Of a DNA stretch of 20,738 nucleotides, positions 1 to 8,189 are shown piece by piece (within the stretch, counting starts at the first letter, position 1; each line of letters opens with the position of its first letter). Source of the stretch: JBDREW01 sp043819385 (lineage in GTDB: Bacteria > Patescibacteriota > Minisyncoccia > Minisyncoccales > GWA2-38-27); the NCBI GenBank assembly GCA_043819385.1, contig JBDREW010000020.1, positions 1 to 20,738 on the forward strand, read 5' to 3'. Under the pieces are notes generated by a model. The model worked only from the letters and a program-made list of their open reading frames with translations. It made no database searches and was not told where the DNA came from. Made by a program: the position numbers and the translations under genes.

Positions 1-39
1 GTTCTTTAATAATTCCTTGATTTGTTCTTGATTAAACAT
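1..39 (-). CDS. Start of a probable IS3-family transposase OrfA (partial)
   Basis: Thirteen codons are visible, MFNQEQIKELLKN, from an ATG at 39 to the window edge. This short acidic/basic helix resembles the start of small HTH OrfA proteins of IS3 elements in Patescibacteria. OrfA binds the terminal repeats and is usually joined to the DDE OrfB by a -1 frameshift. The main support is its position inside a recognisable IS end, since thirteen residues are too few for independent recognition. Confidence 0.45.
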   Translation of the reverse strand, partial: MFNQEQIKELLKN

Positions 40-94
40 ATTATTTTATTATTCTTTAATTATTATTCTATTATATACATAAACGACTTAATAG

Positions 95-126
95 AAAAAG
101 TAGACACTTAATTGTGTCTACTTTTT
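95..126. terminator. Perfect hairpin with T-tail inside the IS end
   Basis: AAAAAGTAGACAC (95-107) and its exact reverse complement (114-126) flank a 6-base loop, giving a 13-bp stem ending in T on one strand and A on the other. One arm is the inner part of the IS terminal repeat. It could block transcription entering the element from outside, or transposase transcription running out. It may also simply be part of the transposase binding site. Confidence 0.5.
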
Positions 127-217
127 GGGGCCCAGTTCATAGATCCTATTTTAATATATTTACTCTTAAACATTTATTTTTCAAAAATCAGAATTGACAC
201 TATTTTTTTTGTAATTC

Positions 218-736
218 TTATTGAATAACTGCTCGCCATTCTTTCTTATTCTTATAAAAATTCTTTATAACTAAATCAAACGATCTTTTTAATCCTTCTA
301 ATTTTTCTTCTGCCACAAACCATCCGGCTTCATCTTTAGGAATTCCATACTTTTGCAAATTAGATATTATTCTATAAATTTCTACAATTTCTACATAAGA
401 AGGTAAATCAATCAAAACTCCTTCCAATTCTGCTTTATTATATGCTGATGTTTTAAAACCCCAACCAAGTTCTTTCATAACGGCTAACTTTATTATTAAA
501 TTTAAAAACTTTTTTTCTTTTATTGAAGAATTAGAACGATCTGAATTTTTAAATAAATTTTTAGAATACAAATATTTATAAGATATTATATCTTGATTGA
601 ATTGAAGTTCGATAAATAACGATCTTACTAATTTATGCTTTTTGTACTTATTCTTTATTAAATCCGTAAAAAAATTCAGGAACCAACCGATAATTACACC
701 AACGATTCCGATTAAACCACTAATTATATTTTCCAT
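218..736 (-). CDS. Hypothetical protein with N-terminal membrane anchor
   Basis: 172 residues, not recognised. Residues 4-25 are a glycine/isoleucine-rich hydrophobic segment followed by basic residues (KNKYKKHK), which fits a single N-terminal membrane anchor with a cytoplasmic body. The rest is mixed-charge and probably helical, with no catalytic motif visible. The ATG at 736 lies about 6 nt from the expected start of a TTTACA-17-TAGAAT promoter, so the mRNA would have almost no leader. It diverges from the restriction-modification operon and shares its promoter region, which suggests but does not prove a link to that system. Confidence 0.6.
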   Translation of the reverse strand: MENIISGLIGIVGVIIGWFLNFFTDLIKNKYKKHKLVRSLFIELQFNQDIISYKYLYSKNLFKNSDRSNSSIKEKKFLNLIIKLAVMKELGWGFKTSAYNKAELEGVLIDLPSYVEIVEIYRIISNLQKYGIPKDEAGWFVAEEKLEGLKRSFDLVIKNFYKNKKEWRAVIQ

Positions 737-748
737 AATTTTATTTTT

Positions 749-784
749 ATTCTACTTGGATTGTAAATAATTGTAAAGTATAAT
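749..784. promoter_or_regulatory. Overlapping divergent promoters
   Basis: Plus strand: TTGGAT (756-761), 17-bp spacer, TATAAT (779-784), start near 791, five bases before the ATG at 796. Minus strand: TTTACA (772-777), 17-bp spacer, TAGAAT (749-754), start a few bases before the ATG at 736. The two promoters occupy the same 36 bp, so RNA polymerase should bind for only one direction at a time. Confidence 0.6.
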
Positions 785-795
785 AGAATAAACAT

Positions 796-1149
796 ATGAT
801 CATAATTAAATTATTAGCAATAATAGCTATACTATTCGCCTTAAATCAGGTAATTAGTCCGCTCATGACTAAAAAAACAAATAAACCTAATAAAAAGCAG
901 GATTGTTTTTTAGTTAGCGATCAACCTAAAACTATGATTTCTTCTGTAGATAAAATAAAAACAAACCAAGAACATAATGAAAAATTATTTGCCCAAGAAA
1001 TATGGACAAAAAAATATTCTTATGGAATTGAAAAACCACATAATTATGGCAATCTTACCGATTTTATATCAACTGGCACTTCAGCAATAGTTGATACAAC
1101 ATCATCTCCAAGCTCTGTTTCAGTTAGAATAATTCCTCCATTTAATTAA
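796..1149 (+). CDS. Small membrane-anchored or secreted protein, first gene of the R-M operon
   Basis: 117 residues, not recognised. Residues 1-22 form one strongly hydrophobic segment followed by a lysine-rich stretch (TKKTNKPNKKQ), as in a signal anchor. The rest is polar and ends in a serine/threonine/proline-rich tail, so an extracytoplasmic location is plausible. Only two bases separate its stop from the HTH gene, so it is cotranscribed with the restriction-modification genes. It is not a known component of type III systems and may be an uninvolved passenger. Confidence 0.6.
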   Translation: MIIIKLLAIIAILFALNQVISPLMTKKTNKPNKKQDCFLVSDQPKTMISSVDKIKTNQEHNEKLFAQEIWTKKYSYGIEKPHNYGNLTDFISTGTSAIVDTTSSPSSVSVRIIPPFN

Positions 1150-1151
1150 AC

Positions 1152-1325
1152 ATGATAAAAAATTTCTACACAACTGAAGAATTAGCAAAAGAATTAAGAG
1201 TGAATATAATGACTATTTATCGCTATATCAAATCTGGTAAACTAAAAGCCTATAAAATAGGTAAAGAGTTTCGCATAGACAAAGAAGAGTTTAATAATTT
1301 TTTAAATAAAGTAAAAAATAAATAA
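1152..1325 (+). CDS. Excisionase-family / MerR-type HTH DNA-binding protein
   Basis: 57 residues starting MIKNFYTTEELAKELRVN. The pattern is that of the HTH_17 (excisionase/MerR-like) family: YTTEELAKEL (helix 1), MTIYRYIKSGKLKAYKIG (recognition helix and wing), then FRIDKEEFNNFL. Such proteins bind DNA as small winged helices and act as excisionases or local repressors. It sits 2 nt after the preceding gene and 6 nt before the methyltransferase gene, so it is in the same operon. A control role over the R-M genes, like a C-protein, is my inference; being left over from a mobile element is the alternative. Confidence 0.85.
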   Translation: MIKNFYTTEELAKELRVNIMTIYRYIKSGKLKAYKIGKEFRIDKEEFNNFLNKVKNK

Positions 1326-1331
1326 AAAAAT

Positions 1332-3740
1332 ATGACCAAAGAACAAAAATTTTATAAAACACTTCAGGATATTTTTATTGGCGCCAAAATTGAAGGCGAA
1401 GGTGGATTTATTAATTTGATGCGAATTAAAGCTGGTTATTATTCTCAAATAGAAAAATTACTTAAGAAAGATATAAATAAAGCCGTAGAAAAATACCCTG
1501 CCTTTAGAGAAGAACTTTTTGATAAATTGTATTCATTTTTTAGCCGTTATTTTACCGAGAGCGGATCAATTTATTTTAATTCAACTCCTTTTCATAACAA
1601 TATTTACGAAAAGGTTTATACTAACGAAAAGGATGTTATTCTTTTTTGGAAAACGCAAATGCTTTATTATGTCAAAACCGACCGCATATTCAGAAGTATG
1701 CCTGTTGAGTTTGATAATTTAAAATTCTATTTTAATGCCAACCAAATTGAAAACAAGAAGGCTAATGAAAAGCGAGCATTATATTTTGAGCTCAAGCAAA
1801 TTCGTGAGGACGAAACCATTGTCTTTAGTGTTAAATATTCCGAACGAGGAACGAAGACAAAATCCGACGAAATCCTAAAAGATTTGAAAAAGAAGAATAT
1901 CAAAATTACCGAAGAACAACTTGAAAAAGCTTTCCGTATTTTTGAAAAACAAAGCGAAGTCGATTTTTTTATCAACAAAAATGCTAACGCATTTTTGCAA
2001 GAACAATTTAAACTTTGGAGTTATCAGTATTTTTGGGAAGGTGCAAAAGAGTGGTCTGGGGACAGAGTGAATCAATTACAAATCCTTAAAAATATTGCTT
2101 TCAAAATAATTGATTTTATTTCTCAATTTGAAAATGAGTTAGTAAAAATTTGGAATAAGCCAAAATTTGTGCGTAAAAGCAATTATGTAATTACGCTGGA
2201 CAGAATTTCAGATAAAAAAATTGTTGAAAAAATACTAAAACATGCCGGATTTAAAGATCAAATAAAAGAATGGCAGAAACTAGGCATAATTGATGGTAAA
2301 TTCAAAGTTAAAGACATTAAAGATAAAAAATACGAACATTTGCCGATTGACACAAAATATTTTAAAGATTTAGAACTTGAAATTTTGTCTTTATTTAACG
2401 ATTTAGACAATCAGTTAGACGGCTGGCTGATAAAAAGTGAAAACTATCAAGCATTAAATTCAATTCTGCCTAAATTCAAAGAAAGGGTACAAGCGGCTTA
2501 TATTGATCCGCCGTTTAATACGGGTGAAGATTTTCCGTATATAGATAGATTTCAGGATTCAAGTTGGCTGAGTTTAATGAAAGATAGAATAAATCTAGGA
2601 ATTAGTCTATTAAAGAAAAATGGAAGTTTCTGGCTTCATCTTGATGATAACGCAAATGTTTTTGGCAAAGAACTTATTAAAGACAAATTTTCAAAAATCG
2701 ATGAAATAATCTTTGACACGAATGCCACAAAAGATATTGAGGCAGATTTATTTGGATATAAAAGTTTCGGCGATAACTTTCAGCTAAAGCACCAAACATT
2801 ATTTTATTGCAGAAATGACGAGTATCTATTTAGAAAATTGTGGAAACCCAATAGAAATACAACGGAACTTGGTATAAGTTGGCTTGATTTAATAGCGTTT
2901 CCAAAAATAACATCCCCTAAAAAAATTACAGACTTCAAGTTTAAAATTGAGAAATGGAATAATAATGTTTTTGGATTAAGCGATGTAGAAATAAACGAAA
3001 AAATATTTCCAGTTGGTGATATATGGAATGATATTTTTTCCTTTACTCAATCTGAAATGAGAGTCAGCGAAAGTTTTAGTTTCACTTCTTCGCAAAAGCC
3101 CGAAAATTTATTGAGACGCATAATACAGTCTTCGTCGAAAGCGAGAGGAATAATTATGGATTACTTTTTAGGAATTGGCACAACAACTGCAGTAGCGCAT
3201 AAATTAAATAGAAAATGGATTGGGGTAGAAATGGGAGACCATTTTAATGAAATGTATGAGACAAAAAGTGGTAAAAAGTTAGGAGTTAAGGGGCGAATGA
3301 AGTGGGTATTATTTGGTGATAAAAATATTTTATTACCTGATGTAGAAAGAAGGCCACACTTGAGTAAGGATGTTAATTGGAATGGGGGTGGTTTTTTCAA
3401 GTATTATGAACTTGAGCAGTATGAGGATACGCTAAAAAATTGTAAATATGGCGAAGGCGATTTGTTTAACAAAGCAAGCGATAAAGCATATCAAGATTAT
3501 GTTTTTATGAAAGACGAAAAAATGCTTTCCGCTTTGGAAATAGATTATAAAAATAAAAAAGTGAAAGTAGATTTGAACAAGCTTTATCCCGATATTGATA
3601 TTGCGGAAACGCTGTCAAACTTAACTGGAAAATGGATTAAGACGATAAAAGACGGCGAAGTTGAATTTACTGACGGAAGCAAAATAAATACGAAAAAATT
3701 GGATTACAAGCTTATTAAGCCCCTAATCTGGTGGGAATAA
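1332..3740 (+). CDS. mod: Type III-like restriction-modification DNA methyltransferase (Mod)
   Basis: 802 residues. A predicted N6-adenine DNA methyltransferase that would also supply target recognition to the Res subunit. DPPF (motif IV) is at 392-395 and the SAM-binding motif I, FLGIG followed by TTT, is at 612-619. Motif IV before motif I is the beta-class order of type III Mod enzymes. The sequence between them probably holds the target recognition region. The first ~370 residues form a long N-terminal extension with no recognisable catalytic motif; classical Mod proteins such as EcoP15I Mod have motif IV much nearer the N-terminus. The stop is one base before the Res start, so translation is probably coupled. 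Confidence 0.9.
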   Translation: MTKEQKFYKTLQDIFIGAKIEGEGGFINLMRIKAGYYSQIEKLLKKDINKAVEKYPAFREELFDKLYSFFSRYFTESGSIYFNSTPFHNNIYEKVYTNEKDVILFWKTQMLYYVKTDRIFRSMPVEFDNLKFYFNANQIENKKANEKRALYFELKQIREDETIVFSVKYSERGTKTKSDEILKDLKKKNIKITEEQLEKAFRIFEKQSEVDFFINKNANAFLQEQFKLWSYQYFWEGAKEWSGDRVNQLQILKNIAFKIIDFISQFENELVKIWNKPKFVRKSNYVITLDRISDKKIVEKILKHAGFKDQIKEWQKLGIIDGKFKVKDIKDKKYEHLPIDTKYFKDLELEILSLFNDLDNQLDGWLIKSENYQALNSILPKFKERVQAAYIDPPFNTGEDFPYIDRFQDSSWLSLMKDRINLGISLLKKNGSFWLHLDDNANVFGKELIKDKFSKIDEIIFDTNATKDIEADLFGYKSFGDNFQLKHQTLFYCRNDEYLFRKLWKPNRNTTELGISWLDLIAFPKITSPKKITDFKFKIEKWNNNVFGLSDVEINEKIFPVGDIWNDIFSFTQSEMRVSESFSFTSSQKPENLLRRIIQSSSKARGIIMDYFLGIGTTTAVAHKLNRKWIGVEMGDHFNEMYETKSGKKLGVKGRMKWVLFGDKNILLPDVERRPHLSKDVNWNGGGFFKYYELEQYEDTLKNCKYGEGDLFNKASDKAYQDYVFMKDEKMLSALEIDYKNKKVKVDLNKLYPDIDIAETLSNLTGKWIKTIKDGEVEFTDGSKINTKKLDYKLIKPLIWWE

Positions 3741-3741
3741 T

Positions 3742-6672
3742 ATGAAGACCTATTTACAATCAATCGTTGATGACTTTTCTTTTGATAACTTATCGGCAAA
3801 ATGGCAGGATTTTGATTTTGGCAGATTTTCTTCTGACAAAACGCTATTTGATTTTCAAAAGCAAGGTTTACAAAATGCGTTGAAGGCCCTTTGGTTATTT
3901 TATAAAGAGAAAAAAGGCGAGAAAAAAGAATTTTTTGAACAATATCAAGCGAACGGGTTTGAAAATAATTTTGATTATGATTTAAGCCGAGAAAGAAAAT
4001 CTGCCGGGCATCTTTTGGAATTTGACAAGGATTATCCGATCACTAACGAAAAAATCGCTTTCGAGCATTTTATCAATAGAATGAGTTTTTGGATGGCGAC
4101 AGGTTCGGGGAAAACTTTAATTATCGTAAAATTGATTGATTTACTCGGACAGCTTATTCAAAGAAAAGAAATACCAAAAAACGACATTCTTTTCTTGGCT
4201 CATAGAGATGACCTTTTAGAGCAGTTTAAAAATCATGTCAATGAGTTTAATAATTTCAATTTTGAGACAAAAATAAACTTAAAAAGCTTAAAAGATTACG
4301 AAAACGTCAAACGAGAAAACTCTTTGCCGTTTGCAAAAAATGAAATAACAGTTTTTTATTATCGTTCCGATCTGATTTCCGATGAACACAAAGAAAAAAT
4401 AGTCAATTTCAAAAATTATGATAATAACGGCAAATGGTACATTCTTTTAGACGAAGCTCACAAGGGCGACAAAGAAGACAGCAAAAGACAAGTTTTATAT
4501 TCAATACTTTCAAGAAATGGTTTTCTTTTTAATTTTTCCGCGACCTTTACCGACCCCAAAGATTATACTACTTGCGTTTTTAACTTTAATTTACCCAAAT
4601 TTATTGAGGAAGGTTACGGAAAGCATATTTATGTATCTCAGACAAATGTTGAAGGTTTTAGAGATAAAACAGATTTTGCTCCTATCGAAAAACAAAAAAT
4701 TGTTTTGAAGACACTTATTTTGCAAACATATATAAATAAATATTTTGCGAAAGTCAGAAAAGAAGATAAAACACTTTACCACCGCCCGTTACTTTTGACG
4801 CTTGTTAATTCAGTTGATACAAAAGAAGCCGACTTAAAATTATTTTTTTCAGAGCTGGAAAAGGTAGCAAAAAATGAAATAAGCGTAGAACTCCTTAAAA
4901 AAGCCAGAAAGGAATTAATAGAAGATTTTAAAAATAATCCCAATTATGAGTTTGAAAATATAAATGTTTTGGTTGATAGGAAATTGCTTGAAAAAATAAA
5001 ATATAACGATATTTTAAAAGAAGTTTTTAACGCGAAATCATCCGGTAAAATTGAGGTTTTGAAAATTCCAGGCAATAAAAATGAGATTATTTTCAAATTA
5101 CAAACTTCGGAAAAACCTTTTGGACTTATTAAAATTGGCGATATTTCCGGTTGGCTAAAAGAAAAACTTGATGGCTATGAAATTATTGAAAGTTTTGAGA
5201 ATAAAAGTATTTTCAAGAAAATCAATCACGACGATTCGGAAATAAACATTTTAATGGGCTCTCGCGCATTTTATGAGGGTTGGGATTCTAACCGCCCGAA
5301 TATTATCTTGTTTGTGAATATCGGCGTAGGAAGCGATGCTAAAAAGTTTGTTTTACAATCTGTTGGACGAGGTGTCAGAATTGAACCACAAAAAAACAAA
5401 CGGAAAAGAATTTTGAATTTATATAATGCAAAAGAAATAAAAGAAGAATTATTTAATAAAGTAAGAAAAAATATTCTACCACTTGAAAGTTTGTTTGTTT
5501 TTGGAACAAATGCAGAAAATCTCAAGGAAATTATCAAAGCACTCAAAGAAGAAAAGCAAGAAAAGGACTTGGGACAAGAATTTATTATCAATAAAGACGC
5601 AGAAAAGCGATTATTACTTATTCCGACATATAAAGAATCGGACAAAATATTTGCGGAAGAAAAAGAACCTCAAAAATATGGAATCAATAAGGTCGATTTT
5701 GATTTAGCCAAATTAATGTTTAATTATCTCGGCCCCAAAATCGCATTAACAAAATATGAATGCGATGTCAGGGTAGTTGAAAAAGCAAACGAAAGTTTTG
5801 GAACACCAAATCAATATTTTGACTTTGAAGAAGTAAGGACAATTTCAGAGCCAGATTTGCTAGTAGATAGAATCTTAAATTATTTTAGTGTTAGAGATAA
5901 AGAATTTGATAAGTTTAAAAAACTAGAAAATGAAATTGTCCACTTTAAGAGAATCAAGTTTAATGACGGCGATAAATTTGAACAAATAAAGAAAAAAATT
6001 AATGAAATAAAGCAATATCCGGAAAAACAAAAAGAACTTGATAAGCAATACGGAAAAATGCCGAGAGAAGAATTTGCGCGAAAACAAATAAGCTTATTTG
6101 AAGCGCAAAATTTTGAATATAAAGGAAAAAAGTTAAAAATAAAGTATATTCAAAATCATTACTATATTCCACTCATTATTTCTGAAAATGAAAAAGTTGA
6201 TTATTTAAACCACATTATTGATGTTCCTAGCGAAGTTAAATTTATTGAACAGCTTGAGGAGTATTTACAAAATGAAAATAATGTTTTTAAAAAATTTGAC
6301 TGGTGGATGTTTTCCAAGCTCGACCAAACATTAGACGAGGTACATATTCCGTATTACAATCCAAAAGAAAATAATATGGCTAGATTTAAGCCGGACTTTA
6401 TTTTTTGGATGCAGAAAGGAAATGAATATTTAATTTTGTTTGTAGATCCAAAAGGAACAGAACACGCAGACGGGTATAGAAAAATTGATGGCTATTCACG
6501 CATATTTGAAACTAAAGAAAGAAAAGAAAGCAGAGTATATCCGTTCAACGGTTTTAATATAAAAACAAAATTACTTTTGAAGCCAAAAAAAGGAATAGCT
6601 GAAACACTTGAGAATTATCGAAAATATTGGTTTGATAATTTTGACGATTTTGCAAATAAGTTAAACAATTGA
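3742..6672 (+). CDS. res: Type III-like restriction enzyme, helicase-nuclease subunit (Res)
   Basis: 976 residues. Superfamily 2 helicase motifs are in order: Walker A ATGSGKT (119-125), DEAH box (237-240), SAT (266-268) and motif VI QSVGRGVR (539-546). Near the C-terminus, P884-D885 and D902-P-K904 form a PD-(D/E)XK nuclease site of the type seen at the end of Res subunits. Res uses ATP to move or signal along DNA after Mod recognises unmethylated sites, then cuts. All key residues are present, so an active enzyme is plausible. Its last 12 bases overlap the 3' end of a small convergent ORF. Confidence 0.92.
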   Translation: MKTYLQSIVDDFSFDNLSAKWQDFDFGRFSSDKTLFDFQKQGLQNALKALWLFYKEKKGEKKEFFEQYQANGFENNFDYDLSRERKSAGHLLEFDKDYPITNEKIAFEHFINRMSFWMATGSGKTLIIVKLIDLLGQLIQRKEIPKNDILFLAHRDDLLEQFKNHVNEFNNFNFETKINLKSLKDYENVKRENSLPFAKNEITVFYYRSDLISDEHKEKIVNFKNYDNNGKWYILLDEAHKGDKEDSKRQVLYSILSRNGFLFNFSATFTDPKDYTTCVFNFNLPKFIEEGYGKHIYVSQTNVEGFRDKTDFAPIEKQKIVLKTLILQTYINKYFAKVRKEDKTLYHRPLLLTLVNSVDTKEADLKLFFSELEKVAKNEISVELLKKARKELIEDFKNNPNYEFENINVLVDRKLLEKIKYNDILKEVFNAKSSGKIEVLKIPGNKNEIIFKLQTSEKPFGLIKIGDISGWLKEKLDGYEIIESFENKSIFKKINHDDSEINILMGSRAFYEGWDSNRPNIILFVNIGVGSDAKKFVLQSVGRGVRIEPQKNKRKRILNLYNAKEIKEELFNKVRKNILPLESLFVFGTNAENLKEIIKALKEEKQEKDLGQEFIINKDAEKRLLLIPTYKESDKIFAEEKEPQKYGINKVDFDLAKLMFNYLGPKIALTKYECDVRVVEKANESFGTPNQYFDFEEVRTISEPDLLVDRILNYFSVRDKEFDKFKKLENEIVHFKRIKFNDGDKFEQIKKKINEIKQYPEKQKELDKQYGKMPREEFARKQISLFEAQNFEYKGKKLKIKYIQNHYYIPLIISENEKVDYLNHIIDVPSEVKFIEQLEEYLQNENNVFKKFDWWMFSKLDQTLDEVHIPYYNPKENNMARFKPDFIFWMQKGNEYLILFVDPKGTEHADGYRKIDGYSRIFETKERKESRVYPFNGFNIKTKLLLKPKKGIAETLENYRKYWFDNFDDFANKLNN

Positions 6673-6792
6673 TTCTGATGGAGGCGATGATAAAATTGAA
6701 AATATCCAAAAACCTATTAAACCAATTAATGCTCCAAGAACTCCTCCAATAATCCCCCATTTTAACTTACTATTCAATTTATTAAAATTCAT
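6661..6792 (-). CDS. 43-residue single-pass membrane peptide
   Basis: MNFNKLNSKLKW is followed by a glycine-rich hydrophobic span (IIGGVLGALIGLIGFWIFSIL, residues 14-34) and a short polar tail SSPPSESIV. The N-terminus is basic, so the tail is probably outside. It converges on the Res gene and overlaps its last 12 bases. No recognisable family. The clear amphipathic-basic plus membrane-span layout argues for a real gene, but its length leaves doubt. A toxin-like or stress membrane peptide is one possibility. Confidence 0.5.
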   Translation of the reverse strand: MNFNKLNSKLKWGIIGGVLGALIGLIGFWIFSILSSPPSESIV

Positions 6793-6877
6793 AATATTTA
6801 ATATCTTTTATTTACTTTTATAATGCCACCTTAAGAACAAAAAGTAAAGAAAAATCGCTTAAAATAAATAGTAATAT

Positions 6878-6911
6878 AAAAAAATCGCCTGATATATTAG
6901 GCGATTTTTTT
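6878..6911 (-). terminator. Rho-independent terminator of the typA-helicase operon
   Basis: A 13-bp stem (6878-6890 with 6899-6911) around an 8-base loop. The core is ATCGCCT/AGGCGAT and it runs into T on the minus strand. It lies 21 bases after the helicase stop. The outer A/T pairs make it usable in both directions, so it may also stop transcription coming from the Res side. Confidence 0.85.
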
Positions 6912-6932
6912 GTATTCTTCTTCAATTAAAAA

Positions 6933-8180
6933 TTAATTAACAAATGTTAGAGCTTTTCCTTTATTGCTTCCACGACCAGTTCTTCCAATTCTATGAATAT
7001 AATCATCATATGTTTCTGGAACTTCATAATTAATAACATGAGTAATATCATCAATATGTAATCCACGGGCTGCCACATCAGTTGCAACCAAAGTTTGTAC
7101 ACGATTATTCTTAAAGTTTAATAATGCTCTTTTTCTTTGTGTTTGTGATCTATCGCTATGAATTGATTCTACTTTTAATCCACGACTTATTAATTTGCGT
7201 GATAAGTTTTCTACTCCACGTTTTGTTCGCCCAAATACTAAAACTTTTTTAAATTCTTCGTCTTGTAATAAATCGTGCAATATATCTACTTTATTTAAAT
7301 TACGAACACGAATAATATCTTGTTCAATATTTTCTGGAGCTTCTGATTTTTTTACAGAAATTGTTTTTGGATTTCTTAAAAAATTGTTAATAAGAGCATC
7401 TATCTTTTGGGATATAGTTGCCGAAAAACAAAGTGTTTGTCGTTCTTTTGGTATATGCTTCATCAAAGTTTTAATATCATTTATAAATCCCATATCAAGC
7501 ATTCTATCTACTTCATCAAGCACTACTGTATGTATGTTATTTAATTTAAGATTGCCACGATCAACCAAATCCATAAGACGTCCCGGAGTACCAATTATAA
7601 AGTTATTTCTGTCTTTTAATCTTTTTATTTGTGTTTTAACACGTTCCCCTCCTATACATGTCATAGAACATATATTCATATTTATATTTCTAGTAATACT
7701 TTGAAGTTCTTGCGTTATTTGCATTGCAAGTTCCCGAGTAGGAACTACAATAAGAACTTGTTCATTTGTATTTTTTAATACTTTTTCAATAAGTGGAACA
7801 AGAAAAGCTGCTGTTTTTCCAGTTCCAGTATTTGCAAGTCCAACCATATCTTTTCCCTGAAGAATAAAAGGAATAATTTTATCTTGAATAGGAGTTAATT
7901 TTATATATCCTCTTTGTTCAATAGATTTTAATAATGTTAAATTCAATCCAAAATCTTTAAATGAGTTTTCAGGAATAAAAACTTCTTCTTCAACATGTGA
8001 ATTAACAGTTCTATTTATAAAAGCAGAAATATCAAGTTTTGGACTTTTGAATTTATTGTTTTTTGATGAAAATCTTGATGCTCCACCACCAAATCTACTC
8101 CTTTTTTTTGAGTTTCCAAATCCTTTATTCCGTCTAAATTTTCCACGTGTCCGACCTGCGGACATTTTTTGATTATACAT
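6933..8180 (-). CDS. DEAD-box ATP-dependent RNA helicase (RhlE/DeaD-like)
   Basis: 415 residues. An ATP-dependent RNA-unwinding enzyme, probably acting in ribosome assembly or RNA turnover. Residues 1-50 are a basic, Arg/Gly/Ser-rich RNA-binding tail. Then come the Q-motif region (FKDFGL, TPIQ, 74-99), Walker A ANTGTGKT (116-123), PTREL (147-151), TPGRL (198-202), motif II as DEVD (222-225) instead of DEAD, SAT (253-255), ATDVAARGL (366-374) and HRIGRTGRG (396-404). It ends 11 residues after that, so the usual C-terminal helix is missing. The start is 9 nt after the typA stop, in one operon. A second in-frame ATG (codon 6) is an alternative start. Confidence 0.93.
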   Translation of the reverse strand: MYNQKMSAGRTRGKFRRNKGFGNSKKRSRFGGGASRFSSKNNKFKSPKLDISAFINRTVNSHVEEEVFIPENSFKDFGLNLTLLKSIEQRGYIKLTPIQDKIIPFILQGKDMVGLANTGTGKTAAFLVPLIEKVLKNTNEQVLIVVPTRELAMQITQELQSITRNINMNICSMTCIGGERVKTQIKRLKDRNNFIIGTPGRLMDLVDRGNLKLNNIHTVVLDEVDRMLDMGFINDIKTLMKHIPKERQTLCFSATISQKIDALINNFLRNPKTISVKKSEAPENIEQDIIRVRNLNKVDILHDLLQDEEFKKVLVFGRTKRGVENLSRKLISRGLKVESIHSDRSQTQRKRALLNFKNNRVQTLVATDVAARGLHIDDITHVINYEVPETYDDYIHRIGRTGRGSNKGKALTFVN

Positions 8181-8189
8181 ATTTTTTAA

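Larger units (their letters stand above)
1..139 (-). mobile_element. IS3-family insertion sequence, one end only
   Basis: Read on the minus strand from 139, the sequence starts with TG and continues TGAACTGGGCCCC, AAAAAGTAGACAC. This is the typical layout of an IS3-family (IS150-like) terminal inverted repeat. A short ORF starts 100 bases further in, reading away from the end, where OrfA of such an element would start. Only this end is inside the window, so the partner repeat and the 3-bp target duplication cannot be checked; the bases just outside are TAG (140-142). The family call comes from remembered consensus, not from a search. Confidence 0.6.

Noticed and set aside
5271..5645. Open frame on the minus strand inside res
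   Set aside because: Antisense shadow of helicase motifs V-VI; serine/leucine-rich composition typical of reverse reading.
7195..7704. Long open frame on the plus strand inside the helicase gene
   Set aside because: Antisense shadow: the minus-strand frame holds all helicase motifs and the plus-strand translation resembles nothing.
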